This document shows, one piece after another, positions 28,087 to 38,024 of a stretch of 64,000 nt of DNA. Below the pieces are notes generated by a model. That model saw only the letters and a list, made by a program, of their open reading frames with translations, was not told where the DNA came from and did not search any database. The translations under genes and the position numbers were made by a program. The stretch spans positions 434,250 through 498,249 of the forward strand of contig NZ_LT985747.1 in NCBI RefSeq assembly GCF_900289175.1. Reading direction: 5' to 3'. The stretch's first letter is position 1; every line of letters starts with the position of its first letter. The DNA comes from Paenibacillus faecalis (GTDB lineage: Bacteria > Bacillota > Bacilli > Paenibacillales > Paenibacillaceae).

Positions 28087-30315
28087 TTATATAATGAGAC
28101 TTTCCAGCTTATGATGCTCGTCCGAGTAAGGAAGAAGGCCCAAATCGTCTTTATACCAATTGCTCACATTCGTTAATGCAAACACGCCTTTCCGTATTTC
28201 CTCGATCTCCCGAGCTTGTGCATAAGCAAGAAATTCTTCGCGGTATAACTGAACGGTATAAGGTTGAAGCTTCCTCATCGGCCGCCTTAAATAAAGGGCT
28301 GTCTTCAACTCATCTAAGCCTTTCAGAGCCTCCTCATCTATTGGAACTATGATCGTTTCCATATCGGTATCGATCAGTTTAAATAGTTGATTAATCTCTT
28401 TAAAAGGAAAGCTCATGGCTTTGGCATGTTCATTTAACCGTCCTAAAATATTTTCCTTATCTGTTCGATCTATGGATGTGGACGTCTGATAGAAGTACAG
28501 CTCTTTGAAATAGGCTTTTACGGCTTCTATCGATAAGCTTTGATTCTGATACTGCTGCAAAATCGTTTGCGTCACGGAGCCTGTTAGGCGGAACCAGCCT
28601 GGCGGCAACCCTTGCTCCAACTCGAATACATAAACTTCGCCTCTTAGCAGCTTTCCATTGCGATTGCAGCGTCCCGCAGCTTGTGCGATGGAATCGAGTC
28701 CAGCCAGTTCCCGGTAGACAATAGGCAAATCGATATCAACACCCGCTTCGATCAATTGCGTACTAATAACGCAGCAGCGTAAGCCTGCATCCAACCGCTC
28801 ACGAATTTCTGCCAACACTTCCATCCGATGCTTCGCACACATGCGTGCACTCAAATGGTAGATGTGCGATTCGTCATCCATCTCATCCGAACGAAGTTGT
28901 TGATAAAGCTCACGCGCTATCTTTCTTGTATTAACGATACACAGTACCTGGTCGTGTTGTTCAAGCTTACTTGCGAGCCGCGTTATCGTTTGCTGTTCTA
29001 GTTGATGGATACAGGTACGTTGAAACTGTTGATAACGAAGCGGAACGTCTTGCACTACTTCATGAATCTGTACCGACTTCGGGAACAGCTGGCCGATTTC
29101 AGGTTGTGTTCCTGTACAGAACAGTGCTGTCACCCGATAATTCCGTGTCAATTCCTCCATCGTATATAAGGACGGTTTAAAGAAATGACCGTTCATCATT
29201 TGCGCCTCGTCAAAAATAACGATACTGTTCGCGATATGATGCAGCTTTCTCGCTTTCGATCGCTTATTGGAGAAGAGCGACTCAAAAAACTGAACATTCG
29301 TCGTCACAATGATTGGCGCATCCCAATTCTCTTCTGCTAATTGCATCTTCTGATTCAACGTACGAACGAGATCATCTTCCCCATCTTGATTCACGTCCCG
29401 TTGAATGTTGGAATGATGCTCTAACACGGTCTCAGAACCTAATATGCTGCGGAAAATAGCCGCGTTCTGTTCAATAATGGAGGTATATGGGATTACGTAG
29501 ATGATTCTTGATAGTCCGTAGCGCTTAGCATGACGCAAGGCGAACCCGAGCGAAGCCAATGTTTTCCCGCTCCCCGTCGGCATATTCAGCGTATATAGTC
29601 CCTGGGGACCCTCGGCTGCCTGCAAACATTCATGCAACAGCTCGCTACGATAACGTTCAATATCGGTCTTCGGCTCATTAAATTGAGCCATATGTTCATA
29701 GTATCGTTCCAGCATAGAATCGACATTCATAGGCATGCTTCGCAGTTCGGACTGGTCCCTATTGCAGAAACGCTCCGTATCTAATGAATCCGCATCCACT
29801 AGACATGAGTACAGCATACGTATGAACAGAGAGAATTGCATGCCAGGATGCAGCCCTGGAGCAAGCGGCACCCGCTGCGGCTTCCCTGGAGGAGTAATTT
29901 CCTGATAAGCATTCTGATAATCTTCAATGTCTCTGCTTAGTCTTCGAACCAAACAGGATTCCGAACCAGCCTCTGTCCCTCCATCCGGCAACCCTGAGTG
30001 ATGCCCAGCGATAATGTATGCTGGAATTATTCCAATTCGATTGCCCCAATGCTCTATGATTGCTTGAGCACCGGCTGTCGCATGATCCACTTGCTCTGGA
30101 TTGCCGTTCAACCTTCGTTGGAACTTGTCCGAATATTTCCCAAGGTCATGGAACAGACCAATCGCATGTCCCCACTCTCCTGCTCCAAATACATTGGCAA
30201 ACTGTTCCGTACGCTCGGCAACAGCCAGCAAATGTTCTTGCAATCGTTGCCACCTTTGCTTATTCTCGTCTTCTGTCCGGTGAGCATAATACAAGTACTG
30301 ATCCGCTCCCTTCAT
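28087..30315 (-). CDS. cas3: Type I CRISPR nuclease-helicase Cas3 (HD plus DEAD-like)
   Basis: 742 residues. An N-terminal HD nuclease domain carries HDLGKYSDKF (His56-Asp57) and AGHHSG. The helicase core has MPTGSGKTLASLGFAL near residue 245 and FDEAQMMNG near residue 370, and motif VI reads AQAAGRCNRNG. Cas3 is recruited by the Cascade complex to nick and shred target DNA. The key motifs are all present, so interference could still work if crRNAs are supplied. It is first in the operon cas3-cas5-cas8c-cas7. No promoter could be assigned with certainty. Confidence 0.95.
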   Translation of the reverse strand: MKGADQYLYYAHRTEDENKQRWQRLQEHLLAVAERTEQFANVFGAGEWGHAIGLFHDLGKYSDKFQRRLNGNPEQVDHATAGAQAIIEHWGNRIGIIPAYIIAGHHSGLPDGGTEAGSESCLVRRLSRDIEDYQNAYQEITPPGKPQRVPLAPGLHPGMQFSLFIRMLYSCLVDADSLDTERFCNRDQSELRSMPMNVDSMLERYYEHMAQFNEPKTDIERYRSELLHECLQAAEGPQGLYTLNMPTGSGKTLASLGFALRHAKRYGLSRIIYVIPYTSIIEQNAAIFRSILGSETVLEHHSNIQRDVNQDGEDDLVRTLNQKMQLAEENWDAPIIVTTNVQFFESLFSNKRSKARKLHHIANSIVIFDEAQMMNGHFFKPSLYTMEELTRNYRVTALFCTGTQPEIGQLFPKSVQIHEVVQDVPLRYQQFQRTCIHQLEQQTITRLASKLEQHDQVLCIVNTRKIARELYQQLRSDEMDDESHIYHLSARMCAKHRMEVLAEIRERLDAGLRCCVISTQLIEAGVDIDLPIVYRELAGLDSIAQAAGRCNRNGKLLRGEVYVFELEQGLPPGWFRLTGSVTQTILQQYQNQSLSIEAVKAYFKELYFYQTSTSIDRTDKENILGRLNEHAKAMSFPFKEINQLFKLIDTDMETIIVPIDEEALKGLDELKTALYLRRPMRKLQPYTVQLYREEFLAYAQAREIEEIRKGVFALTNVSNWYKDDLGLLPYSDEHHKLESLII

Positions 30316-30622
30316 ATTACTGATTTATCGGCCATACAGTTCTATCCATTGTACTAGGCCGTATTTCCTATATTCTAGTAACGATTCGATATTAAACCAG
30401 AACTTCCCTCTTTATTCTGTATGAATATTGTGAATATTGTGTAAAATATGCCGATTCGCCATGCGCCATCGTTTATGCTCTTGCGTAAGGAGCGACCGCT
30501 AGATATCTATTACACGATAGACCTATCGACGTTTCAATCCTGTAGGATTAGACGTGTCCAAGGAAAGATTTCTGTAACTGTAGCTAACCCAAAAGGCGCT
30601 CGGTATTTAGGTTCAAGTCCTC
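30316..30622. other. Leader region upstream of cas3, no gene seen
   Basis: AT-rich. It should hold the cas operon promoter. It contains a CGATAG-AC-CTATCG palindrome (30515-30528) followed at once by GTTTCAATCC (30531-30540) and an AATCC-TGTA-GGATT inverted repeat. The decamer in reverse is the typical 3' end of CRISPR repeats, but it occurs once only. No array is present. Confidence 0.4.
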
Positions 30623-31062
30623 TTAGCGAATATGCTCCAGAAACATCGTCGCCAGCTGGGCGTTGGCGATGGCGCTGATGCGGCAGGTCTGGCTTGTTTC
30701 TTCATACACGATCCGTTCGATCACCATCTGCGGCGGCGTATGCATGTATCCATCATAGACGGATGAACCGCCAGGATCAGCTGAATCCACATCGCATACG
30801 GACTGTCCATGACGGCCATGAACGCTTTCATGACCGGCTCGACTTCGAGTTCATCTTCTTTTTGAATGAGCAGGCCTGCCTTGAGCAGGTTTTGCTTGCA
30901 CTCCTCCAACTGTGCTTCCATTTCATCGATCAGATAGCCGCGATACGGATCGGTGGAGCCATCGATACCGTGGCTTTCGAGCATGTACATCAGAAAAAAC
31001 AGCTCACGGTGTCCGATGAGCCGGATCATTTCATCATGGGTATTTAATGCCGCTTCGGTCAT
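30623..31062 (-). pseudogene. Frameshifted small helical protein, possible type VII-secretion accessory
   Basis: Translation from ATG 31062 (GGAGGTGCAGT in front) gives a helical acidic protein (HDEMIRLIGHRELFFLMYML, then DEMEAQLEECKQNLLKAGL) that turns into an arginine-rich tail and stops at 30721. The next frame continues the protein in good style (YMHTPPQMVIERIVYEE, SAIANAQLATMFLEHIR) to a stop at 30623. One indel near 30760-30790 explains both. The shape recalls EspG/DUF5081-type accessory proteins of type VII secretion. That is a weak impression, and no such system is in the window. Confidence 0.5.
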
Positions 31063-31255
31063 ACTGCACCTCCATATCTTCCGCATTTTTCCTTGTAAAA
31101 ATAATTTGTCACGCCAACTTGGGCTTTGTCAAAGCCACCTTGAAACTACGGTTTTTTCATGGAACAGGCGACTTTCTTGCCAAACAGATCGATGTTTAAC
31201 CTCGTTGTTTTCCTGAATTCATCGTGTCTCTTTTGCCTGCAGATCTAAATTTCCC

Positions 31256-31284
31256 TTTAAAGCATTCGGAAAATATGATAAGAT
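31256..31284 (+). promoter_or_regulatory. Promoter of the LytTR-like gene
   Basis: TTTAAA (31256-31261), 17-nt spacer, TAAGAT (31279-31284). Confidence 0.6.
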
Positions 31285-31291
31285 GAAAGCG

Positions 31292-31310
31292 TTATCAATT
31301 TAAGTGATAA
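31292..31310. promoter_or_regulatory. Dyad at the LytTR-like gene start site
   Basis: TTATCA-ATTTAAG-TGATAA lies at about +1 to +20 of the predicted transcript, a good position for a repressor or for autoregulation. Confidence 0.45.
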
Positions 31311-31330
31311 TTAAATAAGGGGGAGTCAGA

Positions 31331-31678
31331 ATGATGAGTTACGCACCAGAATCCAGAAACCTATACGAGGACTTCGTGGTGGAAACGGACATTCTGTTCT
31401 TTAAAACCGGGTCCCACGGGTTGGTCAGCTTTCACGGCAGAAATTATAATATAAAGAAAAGAATGACTGCCGAACAAATCACATCTCTTTTGTCTGGAAA
31501 ACAATTCTTTAATGTTGGCGGAAACTGCTACGTTAATGTAGACAAAGTTTCAGAAGTCGAGCATGGAATTGTTTTTTTTGGCGAAAGGGCGCCATCTTCA
31601 AAAATTCTTCGAATTCCGAGAAGAAAACAAGAGCCGCTCAAACGGCTCATGGCAGGAAGAAAACAGCCGATTACCTGA
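31331..31678 (+). CDS. Stand-alone LytTR-like DNA-binding protein
   Basis: 115 residues. The segment from about residue 18 follows the LytTR pattern: DILFFKTGSHGLVSFHGRNYN, then MTAEQITSLLSGKQFFNVGGNCYVNVDKVSEVE (in parts), then ILRIPRRKQEPLKRLM. LytTR domains bind DNA through beta-strands and usually follow a receiver domain. Here only a short N-terminal tail precedes it. It has its own promoter and AGGGGGAG before two adjacent ATG codons (31331, 31334). Such small proteins often regulate themselves or nearby membrane-protein genes. The identification rests on pattern only. Confidence 0.6.
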   Translation: MMSYAPESRNLYEDFVVETDILFFKTGSHGLVSFHGRNYNIKKRMTAEQITSLLSGKQFFNVGGNCYVNVDKVSEVEHGIVFFGERAPSSKILRIPRRKQEPLKRLMAGRKQPIT

Positions 31679-31689
31679 TCCCGGCCAAG

Positions 31690-31726
31690 AGAAATATCCA
31701 AGACCATATATAATGGAGATATTTCT
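31690..31726 (+). other. Hairpin downstream of the LytTR-like gene
   Basis: AGAAATATC (31690-31698) pairs with GATATTTCT (31718-31726), 12 nt past the stop codon and ahead of the terminator. It may protect the 3' end of the transcript. Confidence 0.35.
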
Positions 31727-31740
31727 TGATCCAAAGAGTA

Positions 31741-31777
31741 AACGCCTTCGTCCTTTATACAGGTCGAAGGCGTTTTT
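31741..31777. terminator. Bidirectional terminator between converging genes
   Basis: AACGCCTTCG (31741-31750) / CGAAGGCGTT (31764-31773) followed by T residues. It serves the LytTR-like gene and possibly the converging DUF218 gene. Confidence 0.8.
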
Positions 31778-31789
31778 ATAATCTCTGAA

Positions 31790-32419
31790 TTATCGAAACG
31801 GCGACACTGCCTGATACCCGATATAAAAGAACATTTCCCTCAGTAAAAACGGCAACTTGGTTTTCCAGCTCTTATAAGCACTGTTAACGGCAGGTGAAGG
31901 GTAAGCCCTCATTTCCAAATCCTCTGCCATCAGCATTGCCCGTCTCATATGAAGCGGATCGCTGACGATCAAAAAGGAACTGATCCCTGCCTGCTCCGCT
32001 ATGATTTTAGCATTGTACAAGTTTTCCTCAGTTATGGTAGAGGTTGTCTCAATAAGAATATCCTCAGAGTTCACGCCGTTCGAAATGGCATATTTCTGTG
32101 CGGCTTCCGCCTCGCTGATCTCCCCTTCACTTCCGCTACCTCCTGTAAAAATCAGCTTCTCCACACTTCCGGCATCATATAACATAAGTGCATGATCAAT
32201 TCTTCCTTTCAATACAGGCGAGGGCTTTCCCTCCGTAACCGCAGCTCCAAGTACAATAGCCGCTTCAGCTTGGGCAGGGCCTGTCTGTTGTCCATAAGAC
32301 CATATAACATAAGCTGTATAAAGCACATATAAGAACAACAGGATCAGCAGTATAAGAAGAAAATGCAGCGTTCTTCTTTTTTTGACTGTTTTATTCACAT
32401 GCTTTGGATCGCTGACCAT
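31790..32419 (-). CDS. YdcF/SanA-like DUF218 membrane protein
   Basis: 209 residues from ATG 32419, close behind AAAGGAGGAG; the TTG six codons earlier lies inside that site. A basic N terminus (KKRRTLHF) leads into one membrane helix. The DUF218 domain follows with AIVLGAAVTEGKPSPVLKGR, FTGGSGSEGEISEAEAAQKY, TTEENLYNA-like and SDPLHMRRAMLMAE motifs. Relatives such as E. coli SanA and YdcF affect envelope integrity; the biochemical role is unknown. It is monocistronic. Confidence 0.82.
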   Translation of the reverse strand: MVSDPKHVNKTVKKRRTLHFLLILLILLFLYVLYTAYVIWSYGQQTGPAQAEAAIVLGAAVTEGKPSPVLKGRIDHALMLYDAGSVEKLIFTGGSGSEGEISEAEAAQKYAISNGVNSEDILIETTSTITEENLYNAKIIAEQAGISSFLIVSDPLHMRRAMLMAEDLEMRAYPSPAVNSAYKSWKTKLPFLLREMFFYIGYQAVSPFR

Positions 32420-32596
32420 AAACTCCTCCTTTCGCAATTATTTTACATGGAGCCCATCAGGATAGCCATAGAAAAAGCCCTTAATATGCCTGCTAACAAA
32501 TTTTATTTTTTCACATTTCTTATCTATCCATGGTAAACTTCTATACAAACGTAAAGTTCAGGGAAATCCAGTATCCGCATCCAGGGAGGGCTATCC

Positions 32597-33358
32597 ATCA
32601 CTCTATCATTTGATCCTAATTATCCCCATGTTTTTAAAGCTTTCTCAACAGAGCATTGGATTGTGCTTGGATTGTTGCTTGTACTCATCCTATCTCTATT
32701 CATGGGCCGCAAAATCATAGCATCCACCCCCGCCCTTCGGCGTTCTATAAAATGGACCCTTGTCACAGCCCTGCTGATTCCTGAAATATGCCTTCAAATA
32801 TGGTATGTCTCAACTGGCATTTGGGATCGCACTACATCGCTTCCGCTGGAACTGTGCAGCCTGACGATGCTGTTCTCTGCTGTAATGCTTATGACAAACA
32901 GCCGGAAATTGTATCCTCTGATGTACTTTGCCGGCATAGGAGGTGCCCTTCAGGCCGTCCTTACACCAAGCCTTGATTTTCCGTTTCCGCATCTCCGATT
33001 TTTCCATTTCTTTGTGTCCCATGTCGCGATCATCCTCGCACCTTTATACATGACGTGGATTCAAAAATACCGCCCAAGCTGGAAATCCATCGGCTGGACG
33101 ATGCTGTTTCTGAATATGGCTGCACTTGTGGTCGGGCTTATCAATCTTGCCTTAAACTCAAACTACATGTTTCTAATGAGGAAGCCGAACACTCCATCGC
33201 TGCTGGATCTGCTTGGCCCGCACCCCTTCTATATTTTTGCCGAGGAACTGATCGCGCTTTTGTTGTTCATCATCATGTTCTCTCTGTTTTTTGCCATACC
33301 GGATCATTTCAAGAAAATCCGAAAGAAGCGCAAGCACCTGCATGAAACATCTTTTTAA
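32597..33358 (+). CDS. YwaF/TIGR02206-like integral membrane protein, unusual start
   Basis: Six or seven membrane segments with the family reading WDRTTSLPLELCSLTMLFSAV, PHLRFFHFFVSHVAIILAPLY and NSNYMFLMRKPNTPSLLDLLGPHP (in parts). The first normal start codon in frame, GTG 32663, would cut into the first helix. Upstream the frame continues in family style (FDPNYPHVFKAFSTEHWIV) to ATC 32597, which sits six bases behind a strong GGGAGGG. No ATG, GTG or TTG lies between the in-frame stop at 32552 and 32663. I therefore suggest ATC as initiator, giving 253 residues. A base error there is the alternative. Function unknown. Confidence 0.7.
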   Translation: MTLSFDPNYPHVFKAFSTEHWIVLGLLLVLILSLFMGRKIIASTPALRRSIKWTLVTALLIPEICLQIWYVSTGIWDRTTSLPLELCSLTMLFSAVMLMTNSRKLYPLMYFAGIGGALQAVLTPSLDFPFPHLRFFHFFVSHVAIILAPLYMTWIQKYRPSWKSIGWTMLFLNMAALVVGLINLALNSNYMFLMRKPNTPSLLDLLGPHPFYIFAEELIALLLFIIMFSLFFAIPDHFKKIRKKRKHLHETSF

Positions 33359-33361
33359 TCA

Positions 33362-33410
33362 AAAAACGTATGGAAGCTCCCGGCAGCAGCTCGGAATTCC
33401 ATACGTTTTT
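33362..33410. terminator. Bidirectional terminator between YwaF-like and epimerase genes
   Basis: Perfect 14-bp stem AAAAACGTATGGAA (33362-33375) / TTCCATACGTTTTT (33397-33410), 3 nt past one stop and 15 nt from the other. Confidence 0.85.
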
Positions 33411-33425
33411 CTTCATCTAAAGCCT

Positions 33426-34415
33426 TTATTTCACATAAAGGCGTGATGTCTCTTCCCATATTTCACCCGGGGCAAGACTGAACAATCCAATCTCCTCTGC
33501 CGGAAGGTCCACGTTCGGCGCGTTAACCAGATTTATCTGAGGCTCCGGGCAGAAAAACTGCTTCCCAGCTTCGTTGTTCCAAATCATCCACTGTTTATAA
33601 GAAGTACCTACATCATAAACCAGTGTCTTTCCGAGTTTGGTGTCTGTCAGCTCCATGCGGTTACGTCCATTTTGCGGCGCTGCGGTATAATGGTTATCCA
33701 TTTCATCAAAATATGGACTGATCCCTTCCCCTCGCAGCTGCTCCTCTTCTGCCGTCAATGTTTGATATTTGCCAGTTGGAAGCATCCGCTCATTCATCTC
33801 CCAGCGCTGACCGATCGTAAATTTCACCTTACAATCATCCGAAGTACTTCCCTCGGCAAACGGTGCATTCACCGCCGTATGAAATGCCAGAAGACAAGGC
33901 ATCGGTGTATCCCCGTTATTGCGAATAATTACATGCTGTGATAGTCCGTCAGCACTTAAAGCATAACGCAGCTGAAAAGTGAATTTATGCGGCAGCATCT
34001 TAAACACAGAGTGTGTTTCATCAATTGTAACGCTTACTGTGACATAGCTTTCTAACTGGGTCGTTCCGAACTCTTCAACAGTCCAAGGAATCGTATGTAA
34101 AAAGCCGTGCAGGTGATTACCTGTGGCCTCTTCATTTACCGGAAATTGATACGTCTGACCGTTCCATGGAAATTTTCCATCTTCATAACGATTTGGCGGG
34201 AACAGCACAGGAATGCCGTGAACCCCCGGATTATCCTTAAATTGTTGCATCTCTGTCTCAGCAGGCTCCCGCAGAAAACGGTAACCGCTTTCTTTATCAC
34301 GAAAAGCGACCAAATTCCCTCCAATTTCCGGCAGCATCACAGCCTCATATCGACCGAACTGCAGCCAGACAGCCTTCTCTCCCTGATAGGACCCTTCAAA
34401 CGCTTTTTTATTCAT
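33426..34415 (-). CDS. Aldose 1-epimerase family protein
   Basis: 329 residues with a galactose-mutarotase-like beta-sandwich. LPEIGGNLVAFRD, GIPVLFPPNR, NHLHGFLHTIPW (first catalytic-type His) and LAFHTAVNAPF follow the order of YeaD/GalM-like epimerases. C-terminal FCPEPQINLVNAPNV is also typical. These enzymes interconvert anomers of sugars or hexose phosphates; the substrate is not clear. It starts at ATG 34415, nine bases behind AGGAGAG. It is a single gene, unrelated to the downstream glp genes. Confidence 0.85.
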   Translation of the reverse strand: MNKKAFEGSYQGEKAVWLQFGRYEAVMLPEIGGNLVAFRDKESGYRFLREPAETEMQQFKDNPGVHGIPVLFPPNRYEDGKFPWNGQTYQFPVNEEATGNHLHGFLHTIPWTVEEFGTTQLESYVTVSVTIDETHSVFKMLPHKFTFQLRYALSADGLSQHVIIRNNGDTPMPCLLAFHTAVNAPFAEGSTSDDCKVKFTIGQRWEMNERMLPTGKYQTLTAEEEQLRGEGISPYFDEMDNHYTAAPQNGRNRMELTDTKLGKTLVYDVGTSYKQWMIWNNEAGKQFFCPEPQINLVNAPNVDLPAEEIGLFSLAPGEIWEETSRLYVK

Positions 34416-34541
34416 CGGTAATCTCTCCTCTCGTTGTCACTTCTATAGATTACCATACCCTATACCCCGGTCAACATTCGATAAATCACATGAAACCCAC
34501 CCAAAAAATGAACCGAGGATGGGCTCCACGAAATCAAAAAC

Positions 34542-36218
34542 TTATTCGGATTCAGCCGGTCTGGTCGCTTCTGTAATTTCTTTTTCCAACTCCCCTGCAA
34601 ACGTCTCTTTCTGCTCTTCGCTCCACCCCAACACTGAAGCCATATATTGAATTACCGGCTCCTTCCACTTTAATGTCCACTCGATGTTAAACAACAAAGA
34701 ACCGGTGCGCCGGATAAAGAAATCCACAGGTTTAACCGCCATTTCATGATGAATTGCATAAATTAGCGGAACAATGACCGACATAGGGAGAGCATGTTCA
34801 GTTTCTGCACTATCAAGCTCTTTCGCCAATTGAAACAGCTTTTCAACGTTTGAGCCGTACATTCTTGCCCAGCTTTCGGCAAGCTTGGGGTCAAGCCCTT
34901 GGCTCACACCTTGCTGAGTCTTTTCACGAATAAATGCCGGGAAATTGGCAGAGCCCCCTACCTTGCCGCCAGAGATCGGGAGATTTTTCGTTTGACATGA
35001 TCCATACACCTGACCGCTCTCTTCCTGAATCCGCTTTGCCACTACATTGACGACCGTATCCGCCATTTTTCTATAGCCAGTCAGCTTTCCTCCGGCAATG
35101 GTAATCAGGCCGGTTGGCGATTCCCATATCTCATCTTTACGGGAAATTTCAGACGGGTCCTTGCCCTCTTCCAAAATAAGCGGCCGAACTCCGGCCCAAG
35201 CCGACTCCACGTCCTCTTCACTCACCTTGACAGTTGGAAACATATAATTCACCGCATTTAAAATGTAATCCCGGTCCTGCACAGTCATAAAGGGATGCCC
35301 GGGGTCATTTTCATATATCGTATCGGTTGTTCCCACATAGGCTTTGCCATCTCTCGGAATGGCGAAAACCATCCGTCCATCTGGTGTATCAAAATATACA
35401 GCCTGCCTTAGCGGAAATTTGGATTGGTCGATGACAAGATGTACCCCTTTGGTTAGCTGAAGTGTTTTTCCTTCTTTAGAGTTATCCATTTCACGGACCC
35501 GATCCACCCATGGTCCGGTTGCATTTACGATTTTACGACCGGATGCCGAGTAAACCGTACCGCTTAGCATATCCTTCACCGTAACCCCGGAAACCTGCTT
35601 ATTGGCATTATAATTTAATGATTCCACTTTAGCATAATTGATCAATTCAGCGCCATGAGCCGCTGCCTCTTTGAGAACTTCCAACGTCAACCTTGCATCA
35701 TCCGTCCGATATTCGACATAATAGCCGCCCCCTTTAAGCCCCTCTTTTTTCAACAATGGCTCCTTGCTTAAAGTTTCGGCTGCAGACAACATCGTACGCC
35801 GCTCGCTCTTCTTAACCCCTGCCAAGAAATCATATACCTTCAATCCGATCGAGGTGCTGAATTTCCCGAACGTTCCTCCTTCGTGGAACGGAAGAAGCAT
35901 CCATTCCGGCGTCGTAACATGTGGCCCGTTCTCATATACCACAGCCCGCTCCTTCCCAACTTCAGCTACCATGCCTACCTCAAACTGTTTCAAGTAGCGC
36001 AAACCTCCGTGGACAAGTTTGGTTGAACGGCTGCTCGTTCCAGCCGCAAAATCCTGCATTTCTACAAGCAGAACACTCATCCCGCGAGTCACTGCATCCA
36101 GTGCAATGCCTGCACCGGTAATCCCTCCGCCAATAATAATCAAATCATAGGTACTTTCCGTTATATTTTCCCATTTCCGTTTACGATCCATACTTGAAAA
36201 AGATTTTGGCTGATTCAT
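34542..36218 (-). CDS. glpD: Aerobic glycerol-3-phosphate dehydrogenase
   Basis: 558 residues from ATG 36218, eight bases behind GGGGAGGG; the longer frame upstream runs through the attenuator and is not coding. FAD-dependent, membrane-associated, oxidises sn-glycerol-3-phosphate to DHAP with quinone. [18 protein letters not shown] is the dinucleotide fold, [13 protein letters not shown] the conserved GlpD motif, and GVRPL and [13 protein letters not shown] are in place. It follows glpK by 160 nt. In between is a strong hairpin with a U tract, which suggests control by antitermination (GlpP in B. subtilis). Confidence 0.95.
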   Translation of the reverse strand: MNQPKSFSSMDRKRKWENITESTYDLIIIGGGITGAGIALDAVTRGMSVLLVEMQDFAAGTSSRSTKLVHGGLRYLKQFEVGMVAEVGKERAVVYENGPHVTTPEWMLLPFHEGGTFGKFSTSIGLKVYDFLAGVKKSERRTMLSAAETLSKEPLLKKEGLKGGGYYVEYRTDDARLTLEVLKEAAAHGAELINYAKVESLNYNANKQVSGVTVKDMLSGTVYSASGRKIVNATGPWVDRVREMDNSKEGKTLQLTKGVHLVIDQSKFPLRQAVYFDTPDGRMVFAIPRDGKAYVGTTDTIYENDPGHPFMTVQDRDYILNAVNYMFPTVKVSEEDVESAWAGVRPLILEEGKDPSEISRKDEIWESPTGLITIAGGKLTGYRKMADTVVNVVAKRIQEESGQVYGSCQTKNLPISGGKVGGSANFPAFIREKTQQGVSQGLDPKLAESWARMYGSNVEKLFQLAKELDSAETEHALPMSVIVPLIYAIHHEMAVKPVDFFIRRTGSLLFNIEWTLKWKEPVIQYMASVLGWSEEQKETFAGELEKEITEATRPAESE

Positions 36219-36261
36219 AATGTAGGCCCTCCCCTGATTGACTGTTATTATTAATGAAAAC

Positions 36262-36331
36262 AAAAAGAGAGACCACGAAACACGCGGAAATAACCTGCTA
36301 CATGAGCAGCATCCGCGATAAGTGGTCTCTC
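36262..36331 (-). promoter_or_regulatory. Attenuator hairpin in the glpK-glpD gap (GlpP-type)
   Basis: On the minus strand GAGAGACCAC pairs with GTGGTCTCTC (plus 36322-36331 and 36267-36276), with inner CGCGG/CCGCG and CTGCT/AGCAG stems. TTTTTGTTTT then follows before the glpD ribosome site. In B. subtilis the glpD leader has such a terminator, opened by GlpP with glycerol-3-phosphate. It could equally be a partial terminator of glpK. Confidence 0.7.
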
Positions 36332-36378
36332 CTAATCTCCAGACAATTATTAACTTATAAATTATTATATCAAAAATT

Positions 36379-37872
<1,494 letters not shown>

Positions 37873-37903
37873 TTATTCCCCCTTTTGCAAATCGTCACAT
37901 AAA

Positions 37904-37932
37904 AGATTAAAGTTTATTGTAAGCGATGTCAA
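37904..37932 (-). promoter_or_regulatory. Promoter of glpK
   Basis: Read on the minus strand: TTGACA (37932-37927), 17-nt spacer, TAATCT (37909-37904). It leaves a short leader of about 30 nt. Confidence 0.65.
37918..37931. promoter_or_regulatory. cre site (CcpA) overlapping the glpK -35 box
   Basis: TGTAAGCGATGTCA matches TGWAANCGNTNWCA at all 14 positions and covers the -35 hexamer, a position that gives repression. Confidence 0.75.
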
Positions 37933-38024
37933 ATATGTCATTGCAAATTTCTTAATATTATATTAAGCAAGGGGATCAAAGAGTTATCTTTTTTGAAGGA
38001 ACTGCTTTATCATCCAAAAATCGG

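Larger units (their letters stand above)
31063..31330. other. Intergenic region with the LytTR-protein promoter
   Basis: The first 190 nt hold nothing I can identify. The last part contains the promoter and a dyad listed separately. Confidence 0.4.

Noticed and set aside
30448..30678. 76-codon + strand frame upstream of cas3
   Set aside because: No ribosome site, no protein-like pattern, and it overlaps the end of the minus-strand pseudogene.
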